Source of the DNA: Trichobilharzia regenti
Lineage: Eukaryota > Platyhelminthes > Trematoda > Strigeidida > Schistosomatidae
Direction: 5' to 3'
Length of the DNA stretch: 64,000 bases
NCBI GenBank assembly: GCA_944472135.2
Contig: OX235266.1
Location: 12,317,925-12,381,924, forward strand
Shown: one piece after another, positions 53,956 through 64,000 of the stretch
How positions within the stretch are numbered: the stretch's first letter is position 1
How the letters are laid out: each line of letters starts with the position of its first letter
Notes under the pieces: generated by a model
Database searches by the model: none
What the model saw: the letters and a program-made list of their open reading frames with translations, nothing else
Told to the model about the DNA's origin: nothing
Translations under genes and position numbers: made by a program

Positions 53956-54480
53956 GTAATCTACTCTACTCAGCATAAGGAGTAAGATCCGAGTTTTCAA
54001 CGCTAATGTCAAGCCAATCAATCAGTCAGTATTTCTATGTGGCTCAGGGACTTGATGTAAACGTCTCATAAAAGTATGCTCAACAGTCTTCTGCAGAAGA
54101 CTATCATCAAGAGCTACCTTATTCGTTCAATACTAAATATCAAATGGCTGACCAGAAAGGATCAGCAACAAGATAGGAAATCACCTAAAAATCTCTTACA
54201 CCCAGCAGATATGCAAAATTAAGTGAAGACGACGGATTCGACATAAGCTGAGGAGTCTGTTGTGTACCATCGGATGCGCTAGCCAGGCCCTAGATTTGGA
54301 CCAGAATGCATGGCTATGGGTTAGCAGCCTGACAGAGTGATCTTGTGAAAAGCAAATGAAGGTTTACGAGCAATCGTAGAGCAGAGAGTGAAATTACGGT
54401 GTATTGCTGAAGCCACTCAGACAGAACCTAGGAGAATGGTAATAAAATCAAAGAATTCAGCGAAGAAAATTCTCTTTTAG
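53956..54480. other. Spacer, no gene
   Basis: No protein-like frame or repeat recognised. Confidence 0.4.
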
Positions 54481-54509
54481 ATGATCTCATTTTCATATCT
54501 GTACAACCG

Positions 54510-54540
<31 letters not shown>

Positions 54541-54690
54541 GGTGTACGAGCTTGCCTTGTAACCAGAAGGTCCCGAGTTCGAAACCCGGTTGTGCGTACT
54601 GATGAAGAGCCCCAAACCAGGAGGAAACAGCTATCCAATACCTCCAGTGATTCTCTAACTGATGTCAGCTCATGATGAAATCCTGTAACT
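54510..54690 (+). repeat. TA microsatellite and truncated SINE family H
   Basis: A (TA)n run at 54511-54540 is followed directly by the 3' part of a tRNA-like head (TGCCTTGTAACCAGAAGGTC, B box GTTCGAAACCC), a decayed hammerhead segment (54596-54641; stem I GTACTG/CAATAC, core altered) and the family tail CTAACTGATGTCAGCTCATG. Confidence 0.65.
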
Positions 54691-54829
54691 AATCAGTCAA
54701 ATCCCTACAAATCAAAAGAAACTTGATGTACTACTCCCAAGGAGAACTGGTGGGTCTTTGAAAAGATCTATTTACAGAAAATTGATAAGCACAGGACAAA
54801 TGACCAATTTTTGTGGTTTTCTCAATAGG

Positions 54830-55480
54830 GGTAGGGAAAATTTTCAGTGATGACGGTGTTGATGATGAACTCAAACAGTTGAAAGAAGCCTTAATAGATA
54901 ACGAGTATCCACTACGCTTCACCGAGGCCAATGGTAAATTACGTGAAAGAAATACAGAGAGGAACAGGGTAGCTAAAACTGTTTAGCACTTAAACTTAGG
55001 ATTTAAGGGTGACGGTGCGAGTGAGGCACTTAATATTCTGACAATATCACTGAGAAACATGTTCTTTGCTGCCACTTTACGAATAACCTACACTAGCCGT
55101 CAACTGGCGTACCTTGATGTTAAAGAAATTTTACCTCGATTGTCTAATTCCATGTGTGTTTATGTTCAGCTGCTCTTGTGGAGCTAGGTACATAGGACGT
55201 TCCTTGAGAAATATATCCTGATGAGTTCGAGAGCACTTCCCTGCTTGACTGAGCAAAAGAGAGTGTACAGGTATTAATTTGTCGATATTGCAACACGTTG
55301 TAGATACACAGCATTTGATAAATCTTCTAATGTAGTCTACAAAGTTTGCCGAAACGCACACAAGTGGAGTTTGCTTTGTATATCGGAGGCTTTAGCAATG
55401 TATAACAAAAAGTCAGAACTTTGTCTACAAAAACGATTTGTACGATCTATTTCGTTACCCCATGTGTTTCACAAAAAAGA
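54830..55480 (+). pseudogene. Penelope-like element remnant with GIY-YIG domain
   Basis: Reads DDELKQLKEALIDNEYPLRF near 54850, then after several stops IPCVFMFSCSCGARYIGRSL (the GIY-YIG core, with YIGR), VREHFPA, INLSILQHVVDTQHLINL and the C-terminal tail ISEALAMYNKKSELCLQKRF to about 55460. Frames change several times; RT is absent. Confidence 0.8.
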
Positions 55481-55764
55481 AACTTTGTTACCCTTCTTTA
55501 TTCCACGTTCTATTTTTGTTTTATTGTATCTCACTTTATGTTATCATATTCTAACATTTTTAAAATTTAGTCTACTATTTTGAGTGCATTTCATTCATCC
55601 TATGTCTTCATCGTATTATGTACACATCTCGGAATGTACTTTACTCTCCGATCATCTATTTCATATATGTCTATTGAACTTTAGGTTGACCTCTATTTAT
55701 TTAGTTATTCATTCATGTATCTGATCAAATGTGACTCAATCATGTACTTTTTTTCCAATCCCAG
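55481..55764. other. AT-rich sequence after the PLE coding end
   Basis: Probably PLE 3' UTR. No further features. Confidence 0.4.
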
Positions 55765-55870
55765 TGGGTGCGTACTGCCGATGATTCCCAAATTAAGGGG
55801 ATGAAACATCTGTCCAGTACTCCAGTGCTGATTTTCAATGGTTCTCTAACTGATATCAATCCTTGAACAA
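55765..55870 (+). repeat. SINE family H, hammerhead segment and tail
   Basis: Hammerhead-like segment at 55772-55820: stem I GTACTG/CAGTAC, core CCGATGA, stem II TTCCC/GGGGA, GAA, short stem III ACA/TGT, then GTC. The family tail CTAACTGATATCAATCC follows. It begins at the end of a tRNA-like head (CCCAGTGGGTGCGTACTG) but lacks the boxes, being 5'-truncated. Confidence 0.68.
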
Positions 55871-56231
55871 CTCGTATTTAATTACACTCTGTTGATACTC
55901 CAACCTATTATTGAGAGCTGCTTTTATCATTTTTGATGGGAAGGTACCCTCTCTAATACTTTTCTACAGTTTTTATGCATTTTTTTCTCATAAATATATA
56001 TGCAATCCATATAAAAAAATGCCTCCTTCACGTGATTGGTGCCTTCAAAGTCATTTGCTGATTGGTAGTTAGTGGTGCTTAAAGTTTAACTTCGCCAATA
56101 TTTTGATTATTCTCTCTGTCCATGCAATTTTCACACTAATATCTAACAGATTTCTTCTCTCTTATATTTTACAGATATATTTGACTAATCATGTAATGTG
56201 TGTCTGTGTGCATATTTTTTAAAATCTCACC
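55871..56231 (+). promoter_or_regulatory. Upstream region of the CAP-Gly-like gene
   Basis: AT-rich sequence before the start codon at 56232. It should hold the promoter and 5' UTR. No distinct element is recognised. Confidence 0.3.
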
Positions 56232-56864
56232 ATGAATACAAAAGACAAGTGTAACAAATTAACTTGTACTTGTGATATCTGTCAATGTTTCAATATTCAA
56301 TTGGACAATGAACAACAACCACAACCACAACAACAGAACAACCGTCAACCGCTAGAATTTTTCAATACAGTGTATAAACTTAACGACAGCGTAAAACTAT
56401 GGAATCGATTTGAAGGCATTGTTAAATACATTGGTCATATTAATTTCACGCATGATATGACTACCGTGTTTCTTATCGGTATTGAATTGAATTCACACAG
56501 TAAGTAGGCGGTCTCATATCTGTTTTATTAGATTGTTTCGTCTTTTTCGTGTATTCTTCACACACACAGTTCCTAAAATCACGCTGAATAATTATGATTT
56601 ATATTGTGATCGAATGAAGCGTATACTTGTCCCACCATCATTCTGTACACGTCTACCTCCAGGAAAACGTGGTCATCCACAGACAAAGGGATTACAAATG
56701 AATCCAAGTTATAATTTGATTAGAAAAAATCGTCAGTTATATAAAACAATGTAAGGCTGACTGTTAATGATGTCTAACTTGTTTATTAAATGACTATATA
56801 CAGGGATCCATTACTGTATCGAATGATATTTGAAACGCATAAAGGCGGTGATCAGAGTCGATGA
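56232..56864 (+). CDS. Small CAP-Gly-like domain protein
   Basis: Exons 56232-56499, 56570-56750 and 56804-56864 join through GT..AG introns of 70 and 53 bp to give 169 aa. If the second intron is retained, a stop at 56752-56754 gives 150 aa. The N-terminus has a Cys-rich stretch (CNKLTCTCDICQC) and a Gln/Pro run. Residues about 45-120 follow the CAP-Gly fold pattern: NDSVKLWNRFEGIVKYIGHI, TTVFLIGIEL, then NNYDLYCDRMKRILVPPSFC. CAP-Gly domains bind C-terminal EEY/F motifs of tubulin and partners. The usual GKNDG motif is not visible here. This looks like a host gene and not mobile DNA. Confidence 0.6.
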
Positions 56865-57039
56865 TACCCCCAATCAGAAGCAGCAGATGCGAACAATCAG
56901 GTAAGCCTGCTTTAGTTGTATATAATATTAATACTGTATAACTGTTGTTGTTCGATGACTGGAGGTTATCAGCAGGAAGCTTTGAACCGTAGGCTTCTCG
57001 CTGGTTGGTACTCTTCACTTCGATAACAGCACTGAATGA

Positions 57040-57260
57040 TGCAGGTTCGAATCTCAGATAGGAGATGAATTCTCTCCAGATTTCAGATGTGCCTTGCTGC
57101 CTGGTGTGTCTGTATGTGCCAACAAGGACGAAATCTAGGTGTAAGGCTACTTGCCGACTGCCTTGAACTAATAATTAACAATTCTGAGTGCACCGTGATG
57201 GCGATCTGTCTTGCAGATATGACCGATAGAATTCAGTATCCACAAATTTTGGAAAATTGA
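57040..57260 (+). repeat. tRNA-derived SINE, family D, diverged copy
   Basis: B box GGTTCGAATCTCAG followed by GGAGATGAATTCTCTCCAGA, GACGAAATCTAGGTGTAAGG and TGACCGATAGAATTCAGTAT. This matches 61910-62215 in order over about 200 bp. The A-box end is poorly preserved. Confidence 0.65.
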
Positions 57261-57261
57261 A

Positions 57262-57445
57262 GTTTAGGTAGTAGTGGTATTTATTTTTATAGGATTGAGT
57301 TGCTAGCCGCCTCATGCCCAACCTTTCCTCTTTACCAGTATAATTACTCGTTTAGCGACTTAAAGGAGTGCGTCGGTCAGGGACCGAACCCCAAATCACC
57401 TGCGTGGTCGGTGTGCATTCTACTACTGTGCCACACCGACGCACT
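57262..57445 (-). repeat. tRNA-derived SINE, family C, minus copy
   Basis: Reverse complement of the family C head (57445-57365, GTGCGTCGGTGTGGCACAG) and body (GTTGCTAGCCGCCTCATGCC on plus). The B box is partly decayed. Confidence 0.7.
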
Positions 57446-58250
57446 ATTATTTATACAGTTCTCCCGTGAAAGTTAATGATAAACAAACACATTAACATGG
57501 GGTGACACTAAAAAATAAGAATCAGTATGAAGAAATACATGATCTATAAGTGATGGATGAGTGTTATAATCTGTTAACGTGATAATTAGACTGAATAATA
57601 TTCATCAAAGTAGTACATATTAACATATAAACTGGAGTTATTGTAGTAGAATTAATACTCTTATAAACATCTAGATCCAGACAAATAAATTTAACATGTA
57701 TGAACCATACTATTATTATAACTGTTTCCTTTAATTCCTAGAGGAACATAGGGCTTCAGCCACACGTCTCCATTGCCTTCGGTTTTCCGCCAACTTTTTC
57801 ACCTGGCTCCACGTCTGCCCACATGCTTTCATCTCCTTTTCACATCAGCTCCTCCATGTCACCCTAGCACTAACGACCAAATCGCCGCTTTCCGTTCGGG
57901 TTCCACTTGAGCAACAGCCTTTTGTGTGTGATATCAATTGGTGGTTTTCTCAGAGTATGGCCAATCCACCTCCATTTCTTCCTTCATTTTTGTTGGACAT
58001 TTGGTTCCTTCTAGGTTGGTTCGCTCCCAGAGAGGCCTGTTGAAGCTTATACTCAACATCACTGTATCATTACGGTCTATTAAATGTCTTTACAATGTTT
58101 TTTTCCATTGCATCTTATCATTTCAACCAATGAGTAGTATATAGTCCTATGCATTTATGCTTGCTTATATGAAGTGACTAGTAGTCAAAATGTTTCATTG
58201 CAGGTAGCACTGTATCATGAGTTGTTGACAAACTATGAATTCATGGGTTA
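57446..58250. other. Spacer, possible unclassified repeat at 57720-58060
   Basis: No protein-like frame with known motifs. The segment around 57735-57900 is less AT-rich than its surroundings (CATTGCCTTCGGTTTTCCGC) and may be part of a dispersed element, but no second copy is present here. Confidence 0.35.
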
Positions 58251-58254
58251 GTGA

Positions 58255-58410
58255 ATTCGTACCCAGGTGGTTGAGTGTTCAGTGAGCTTATTTTGTTTGG
58301 TTTGATCCCTGTGGGCTTGTGTGTATGCACTCCTGAAGAGCCCCAAAATAGGATGAAACAACTAACTGTCCAGTACTCCAAGATTCGTGATGGCATTTAT
58401 ATTGAAATCA
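58255..58410 (+). repeat. SINE family H, strongly decayed
   Basis: Keeps a B-box-like TTGATCCCTGTGGG, GAAGAGCCCCAAAATAGGAT, GAAAC and CTGTCCAGTACTCC. The hammerhead core is damaged (CTCCTGAAGAG), so no activity is expected. Confidence 0.55.
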
Positions 58411-58639
58411 ATCCAAAGGCCCCCCTCCAAAATAGTCGCAATCTAAATACATATCGCATATCTTAATACAGGAATCTAGAGATGAAGAAAAACCATAAGT
58501 ATCATTTTAATATGAGTGTAGAACTTGGGCACTGTGGTGGTAGAATGTAATTCCAGTTTAATTGATCGTGCTGAGCTGAGTACATCGGCCGTGCCGTGTA
58601 CCAACGCGCTCGTGAACACTATCCAGCCTGGCTAGTAAA

Positions 58640-58866
58640 AGGAAAAACGAAAACGTGCACATAGTTCAGTGACAGAACATCTGGTCAATTCAGGACATTC
58701 AGTGCCTTTCGAAAAATCCTTCAAAGTAATAAACAAGATTCAATCAAACCTATCAAAGGGAGTGAAATTAAGACATCTGGGCATAGCCGAGGCACTAGCT
58801 ATCCAAAGGCTCAAACCCATGGTATGTATCCAAAAGAAATACATCCAAGCCTTGTCCCTGCCATGA
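58640..58866 (+). pseudogene. PLE C-terminal end
   Basis: Reads EHLVNSGHSVPFEKSFKVIN, then QSNLSKGVKLRHLGIAEALA and PMVCIQKKYIQALSLP to a stop: the part after the GIY-YIG nuclease of a Penelope-like element. Upstream coding sequence is missing. Confidence 0.78.
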
Positions 58867-59595
58867 CCATCACATAACACAGATAATTCTTATAATAGTG
58901 ACTACTTCATTGACCTTTCTTATCCTAACTTCCTGTTTATTCATGTTGTTTTCAAGTTTTTCTTAATCCCTATTTACACTACCACGTTTTCATATGCGAA
59001 TTTCCTGTCTATTTTGTTATTTTATTATTTCTACATATTTAATCCCTGATCGCATAAACAATTATTCGTCACATTAGTTATGATCTCCCTAGATTTTTTT
59101 TATCCAAACATCCTGTCTATTTTGTTATTTCTACATCTCTAACCCCTAATTGCACAACAACATGTCAATCTTCTCAGTAATTATGATGCTACTTTGTTTG
59201 GGAGTTTTATCCATCCCCTGCCCCTGTTTATTATGTCATTTTAATTCCTAATTGTAATTTTATTCATATGACCCTTGACCAAAAATTATTCTGGAACTTT
59301 CCCACCCATTTGATATAAATACACGAGTGTACAGCTGTCTAGTTGACGGTGACTTCATCGAAAAGAAAATTTTCCTCTCCGCTGCAATTGTCTTCTTATT
59401 TACTCCTATGACCTAATGTGTAAATTCCATATTAGATAACTTCATTTTAAATATTACACTGTGGTGATGGAGTATTAACAACTGGGTGACAAGGTTTTTA
59501 GCATTAATTATTGCAGCTCATAAGCATATCAATTTAGTCATACGGTTTCACAATTTGTCTTATATATATTTCTTAACTCATGAAAAATTCCCATT
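58867..59595. other. AT-rich PLE 3' UTR and spacer
   Basis: Contains imperfect internal repeats (TTTTGTTATTTYTACAT with CCTAAYYGCA near 59020-59060 and 59120-59160). No gene. Confidence 0.4.
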
Positions 59596-60535
59596 GTAAC
59601 ATATAGAAAATCAAAAAAGTGATTCAGCGAAGAGACTGTTTTCAACGAATTTATCATCAAGCTGTACAGTCATATATATATATGGTTTTTAAAAATTTAT
59701 ATACGGTGAGGGAATAGAATGATAGGTTTTTCCAAGAGGGTGTAGAATCACTATCCCGCATGGTTACGAAGAGGTGGAAGTGGAGCGATAAGAAGCGCGA
59801 TCATTGAACATTTGGTCGATAATGATCGCCAGATCTCTGTCTACAGCCTCCGCCTTTAAAGTAATCTACAAGACGAAAAGTAATTTACCCAAATCACTAC
59901 GTACCCGACTGATTTGTGTTGCTGAAACTTTGGCTATCGAAACAAAAAAGTCAAATCTTTGTATACAGGCAAAGTTCGTTCAACCCCTCCAACTGTCATG
60001 GTATTAATCCCTCTACGCTAAAGTGTTGGTAATCCTTATTCATATTTTGGCTCTATCAGTTTTTCTTCATTTTTTTCATTTTGTCTATTCATTTTGCATA
60101 ATCTTCCTTTATTACGTCAATTGTTGTTATTACTATTTTCACTTTGAACTGTCCCCGGCATTATTTCACCTGTTCCACTTGTCATTCTAAATCAATTCTT
60201 TTTTCACGACGTTAAATTCTATGCCATTACATTTCACACAATATTACGTAACGTTTTTTGTTTTATTAGATTTGTCTACTAATCCTATAATTCCACACAC
60301 TCCACCTACCAAGTTCAATGCATCCTATGAATTATTCTATATATGACATTAATTAGCTTTGCCACTTGACATTTAACTATGATGTCAGCTCATGATTAAA
60401 TCCTCCATGCAATTTAACTATGAGTATAATCACAAACATCTTAGTTTTAATTGCATTTCATACTAATATTATTATTTTATGCATTCACACCTATGATTCG
60501 ATTCCCTCACCGGATACAACTTCTTATATGGAGGA
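59596..60535 (+). mobile_element. Truncated Penelope-like element with terminal repeat
   Basis: Begins with a PLE terminal-repeat motif in inverse orientation (TTTATCATCAAGCTGTACA near 59660-59680). It continues with a coding end (IEHLVDNDRQI frame near 59795, then IYKTKSNLPKSLRTRLICVA, CIQAKFVQPLQL to 60006) and a 3' region to about 60535. The start motif recurs inverted near 61030-61065, in line with the paired terminal repeats of this class. Confidence 0.7.
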
Positions 60536-60730
60536 TTTAATCATGAGCTGACATCAGTTAGAGAACCACTGGAAAACCTGGGAGTACTGAACAGCTGTTT
60601 CGTACTAGTTTGGGACTCCTCACCAGTACGCACCCACCGGGGTTCAGACTCAGGACCTTCTGGTTACAAGGCGAGCTAGCTCGTAGACCACTGGGCCTCT
60701 GAGACCCGATCCAATGGCCCATGAATTTTA
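60525..60730 (-). repeat. SINE family H with hammerhead motif, minus copy
   Basis: On the minus strand: tRNA-like head with an A-box remnant (GGCCCAGTGGTCTACG) and a damaged B box (GAGTCTGAACCCC), then a hammerhead-like segment at 60629-60584: stem I GTACTG/CAGTAC, core GTGAGGA, stem II GTCC/GTAC, GAA and ACAGCTGT as stem III. The family tail CTGATGTCAGCTCATGATTA follows. Confidence 0.7.
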
Positions 60731-60934
60731 AATTCTGCCAATTCACGACATAGCGCCACCATTTCGAAATGTCTTCTTCAATGAGTTACTGCCTTATCCT
60801 CAACCCGCTGTAGCCTAATGGTCACGGCTTCCCACTAGAACGCCAGGTTAACTGCTTGAATAGGGCCAGTCGCCAGTGAGCATCAGATTAATTTTCAAGT
60901 ATTGGTTTCGTAGGGATTTATTTTGTTTGATTGT

Positions 60935-61140
60935 ATGGAGGATTTAATCATGTGCTGACATCAGTTAGAGAACCACTGGAAAACCTGGGAGTACTGGACA
61001 GCTGTTATAAACTTCTTATAAACTCTATATATACGATTGTACAGCTTGATGATAAATTCGCTGAAAGAGTTCGTTTTGAATTTTATAATTATTTGCTGTC
61101 TCTTTCTGTCTCTACAACTTCCCTTTGTTCCTTGTTACCA
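60935..61140 (-). repeat. 5'-truncated SINE H tail joined to a PLE terminal repeat
   Basis: 60935-61005 is the SINE H tail and starts exactly within hammerhead stem III (ACAGCTGT at about 60997-61004). It joins directly to a PLE terminal motif (TTGTACAGCTTGATGATAAA at 61038-61057), followed by simple CT-rich sequence. Confidence 0.6.
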
Positions 61141-61411
61141 CTTTCCATGTTTATAGTATAGGCATTGCGTCACTCAGATTGCATGTGTGTGGTCTTTAAT
61201 AGATAAACAAAGCTTCAGTGATTAAGCTCTCTCTCTCTCTCTGTCTCCACCTAACTATATTACTTTTTATTTAATTCACTTTTAGAATTTCCCATCGATT
61301 GATTAAACCGAAGTTCCCGGTTTCAGATTGGTATATCGTCTCCTTGTGCAGATGCTTCGACAATATCGTCGAATTAATTAATACGACCCGTTGCATAATC
61401 GGTGGTAGCTC

Positions 61412-61600
61412 TTGTAGCCCGAGTGGTCTAGTGGATGACGCTTTAGCGTTTGAAACTAAAGGGACTAGGTTCGAGCCTCGGTGGGAATATCATCACTCAT
61501 TACAGAATACAAGTACGTCCAGATGACGAGTACAGATAGGACGAAGTGTGTTACCCTGGAATCCATGGCTAGTCACCACCCACCAATTAACTTCTATACT
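61412..61600 (+). repeat. Sm-alpha-like SINE with degenerate hammerhead
   Basis: A pol III-type head (GTAGCCCGAGTGGTCTAGTG, B box GGTTCGAGCC at 61468-61477) is followed by a hammerhead-like segment at 61515-61564: TCCAG..CTGGA as stem I, ATGACGAG for the CUGANGAG core, TAGGACGAA, then an ACC before CTGGAATCC. Schistosome Sm-alpha SINEs are known to encode active hammerheads of this arrangement. Here the first core C is A, the bases after GAA are GT, and the cleavage triplet is altered, so activity is unlikely. Confidence 0.72.
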
Positions 61601-61739
61601 ACTTTCTAATGCTCTCATCCACTTCCACCCATTCTATTGTGTGATTACGTGCAAGTGCATACAGTGCAGTTCAATGGCCCGGCTTTTTTTCTAGTTAATT
61701 TGTCTAACTTAACAGAGACAATTATTCTAGATCTGCATA

Positions 61740-61810
61740 AAAATGTTGTATTAGTTGGTTGGAGGCAATCGTCTACAGGAAGCCTTGGACATCACCTAGG
61801 TTTCGTGTTA
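61740..61810 (-). repeat. SINE family D fragment, minus
   Basis: Reverse complement of the family D middle part: GGTTGGAGGCAATCGTCTAC, then CTAGGTTTCGTGTTAGTTGG on plus. It matches 62035-62098 inverted. Confidence 0.7.
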
Positions 61811-61904
61811 GTTGGCACCGAAGATAGGACTAGACACATTACACTAGTTACTGACTAGTGTGCAATCAAAAATTTCCCATACAGTCCTACAGGAGGTGAA
61901 TCGC

Positions 61905-62220
61905 GAGTCTGAATAGCTGCTCAGTGGTTACGTCTCTGACTGCAGTACTCACTGGGTGACGCGGGTTCGAATCTCAGAAGGGATATGAGTTCCTTCGAGG
62001 TTGCAGATACGCCTTGTTGACTGACTGGTGAGCGCCAACTAGCACGAAACCTAGGTGGTGTCTAAGGCTTCCTGTGGCCGATTGCCTCCAACCATCTAAT
62101 ACCAACAATTCACAGTGTCCCGTAATGGTGAGCCACCTAGTGCCATGGTGGTCACATTGCATGCTTGACTGACAGAATTCAGTCTGTATCAAACAGAGTG
62201 TGGAATGAAAAATGTTGTGT
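61905..62220 (+). repeat. tRNA-derived SINE, family D
   Basis: A box (TGCTCAGTGGTTACG) and B box (GGGTTCGAATCTC at 61963-61975) start a body of about 240 bp ending GACAGAATTCAGTCTGTATC. Related to 57040-57260 and 61740-61810. Confidence 0.72.
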
Positions 62221-62999
62221 GTTCCAATAATCTAGTTGATCGTGATCTAGTTTGATGGCCTATGTAATTGGTGAATTACACCAGGTTATCGTATACATTG
62301 TTCTGTTTTTTTCAGACGGACGCAGGATATAACGTGAAATACATACAAATTAACAATATTATCATCTTATCTGCTCTCAAACATCTTTCTTTCTGAACAG
62401 CTGAGAGGAACAATCTCACTTTCTGAAATTCATCTCATGGAAATGAAATAGTTATTATAATTATCGGTATATATTTGTTTATTCTTGTCGAAATTTTGAG
62501 TATGTATGGGTAGTATGTTGTGATAGTTAGTCATATTTGTTACAGAAATAAAGTTTTAATAAAAACTCCCCCTTATGACTTTTTATACTTGATGGTAAAC
62601 TTTCTCGTTTAACTCTCGTTCATGAGTTTAATTCAATGGGTAGAATTTGGAATTCATGGGCGATTGGATCGGGTCCCATTGGCTGAATCGTCCACAAGCT
62701 TTTCTTGTACATCTACGATGGTTAATTGCATCAAAGATATACTAATAGACTTAACCGTAACTGACTTCAGTGACTACTGAGGGATCGACTTGTTACCACT
62801 AGGGAATAATCTCGTTGACTTAGAATATGCGGATGATATAGTCGTCCATTCTAGGTGAAAACGCAGACTTTTCTCAACATTTTGAAGAGCAGCAAACTTC
62901 GAATATTTTGCACGTGATTCGCTCATGTGAAATGTAAGATGATCCTACAGGACTGGACTGGACTGGACTATATTGACTCCTAGCTTAGAGATAATGAGT
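62221..62999. other. Spacer with a SINE H scrap
   Basis: A short piece at 62650-62695 (GGATCGGGTCCCATTGGCTG) is the start of a family H tRNA-like head. Otherwise no gene or repeat is seen. Confidence 0.4.
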
Positions 63000-63640
63000 G
63001 AAGTGGCAGAGCGTGTTGAATCTGGGGGAGTCGCATCAGCCAACGCCAGCGGCTTGATCACTGACGAAGTCCCTAACACGGATACAGAAGGCTCGTTTGA
63101 TATATGCCAACTCACGCCATATCTAGCCTAGTAGACGTGATATCCGGCTGTCTGGCTGTCGACCAAAGGGTGTGTGTACTGCTCAGCAGTTTGCCCCGTC
63201 CTCCTTTTTCGCTGTGAGTGAGACATGACCATTGAAAGTGGAAGACATGAATAGGCCAGTTAGCTATCTTTGATCATAGGTGTCTGCATTCTATCTTTGG
63301 TGTTAGGTTGTGGTATAATAAGGTGAGCTGTACTGAGGTTAGGTGTCGAGTGTTGCGTAAGGAGGGAAAATCAATTGATAAGGTTGTGAAATTGCACCAA
63401 TTGAGGTGTTTAAGACATGCGTTACATGTTCCTAGCCATCGCCTTCCTCGACGGACGGGCAATGTTAACTGACATAGGATGGATCAAGTTGGAAACGAGC
63501 TAGCAAGTAGTGGTCAGACGGAAACATGGCTTCATTAGTCAATGAAATCCATAAAAGTTGGTTTAAGCCGGTCACGTTGGGAAGTGTAGACTTTCTGATT
63601 GGTTGGGGTCCTCAGGATGTTAAGAACCAATGAAGGCTGG
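63000..63640 (+). pseudogene. RTE-like LINE C-terminal end, second copy, broken
   Basis: Same region as 29130-29640: AVWLSTKGCVYCSAVCPVLL, a VSAFYLWC block, then LHQLRCLRHALHVPSHRLPR near 63400-63450, and GLSRSRWE near 63570. Stops and frame changes are frequent. The 3' end with GGGGTCCTCAGGATGTTAAG is shared by both copies. Confidence 0.7.
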
Positions 63641-63835
63641 AGATAACTGGTGAAATGGCTCAACATTGTTGTAAATGGTTATTGTAGATGCATTTAATCT
63701 TTTCAAGTTTTCATATCCAATGAAACTCTACTGTTCCTCCATAATACTATTCTTTTTTCCTCACGCTTCTGTATATTATCTCACTTTTAAATTTCTCTTT
63801 ACTCTCTTCTCTTGCTTTGTGTGCTATATGGAGGG

Positions 63836-64000
63836 ATAGCGGCAATTGGGCAACTGAAGCAGAACAGGCCACAGGCAAAAGAGACCTCAGGACACTGTAC
63901 CAGATAACCAAGTCTCTATCCGGGAAGAGATCAACCCAAATGATGAAATCAATAAAACAAGGTGTTCAAGGGAACCTGATCATCATGGAGGAGAAACAAA
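63836..64000 (+). pseudogene. RTE-like LINE fragment running off the window
   Basis: Reads NWATEAEQATGKRDLRTLYQ, ITKSLSGKRST, then QGVQGNLIIMEEKQ, the segment between endonuclease and RT. It matches SEAEQAKGDVTTLYQTISS at about 16290-16345. The sequence continues past the right edge, where RT would follow. Confidence 0.72.

Noticed and set aside
1..64000. CRISPR arrays, operons, bacterial promoters or phage genes
   Set aside because: The window is eukaryotic with spliceosomal introns; no regularly spaced short repeats of CRISPR type were seen.

Overview
The window is eukaryotic, AT-rich and packed with transposable elements. It fits a schistosome (blood fluke, Schistosoma or a close relative). 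The evidence is a protein disulfide isomerase gene whose 5' introns are only 31-36 bp long, CR1-like and RTE-like LINEs, Penelope-like elements (PLEs), BEL/Pao LTR elements, and tRNA-derived SINEs that carry hammerhead-ribozyme motifs, one of them resembling the schistosome Sm-alpha family. The species cannot be settled from the window.

Layout. 1-5080: SINE debris and the complete seven-exon PDI gene (minus strand, 482 aa, KDEL end). 5081-8267: a truncated CR1-like LINE end and an unrecognised broken gene fragment. 8268-28617: a nest of retroelements. It holds a gag-only BEL/Pao element inserted in a LINE, a 5'-truncated LINE with an open RT frame, Ty3/Gypsy RNase H debris, two solo LTRs with matching flanks, and a tandem three-LTR BEL/Pao element bounded by a single 5-bp target duplication. 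29130-35480: RTE debris, then a CR1-like LINE with both ORFs intact. 35686-50920: a CACTA/EnSpm-like DNA transposon rearranged into two adjacent palindromes that share one 22-24 nt joint, with PLE and SINE insertions inside. 50920-64000: PLE, RTE and SINE remnants around one small host gene with a CAP-Gly-like domain.

The most notable observations are these. (1) In the LINE, ORF1 and ORF2 overlap in the -1 frame, with a slippery heptamer A AAA AAC, a 7-nt spacer and a 10-bp hairpin: a textbook -1 frameshift signal. (2) The transposon palindromes have the form R'-s-R and L-s-L', so a tandem pair appears to have had the segment between its two s copies inverted. Arm identity falls outward from s. 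(3) The gag-only LTR elements keep a full-length gag frame and carry three conserved hairpins in the 3' noncoding region. (4) A SINE family has a hammerhead motif with 6-bp stem I and a very short stem III.

Host genes are only PDI and the CAP-Gly-like gene. Everything else recognised is mobile DNA, mostly decayed. The exceptions with long open frames are the LINE at 30436-35024, the gag ORFs, the RT ORF at 17393-19312 and the transposase at 45221-47353. All functional assignments come from reading translated motifs; no database search was possible.
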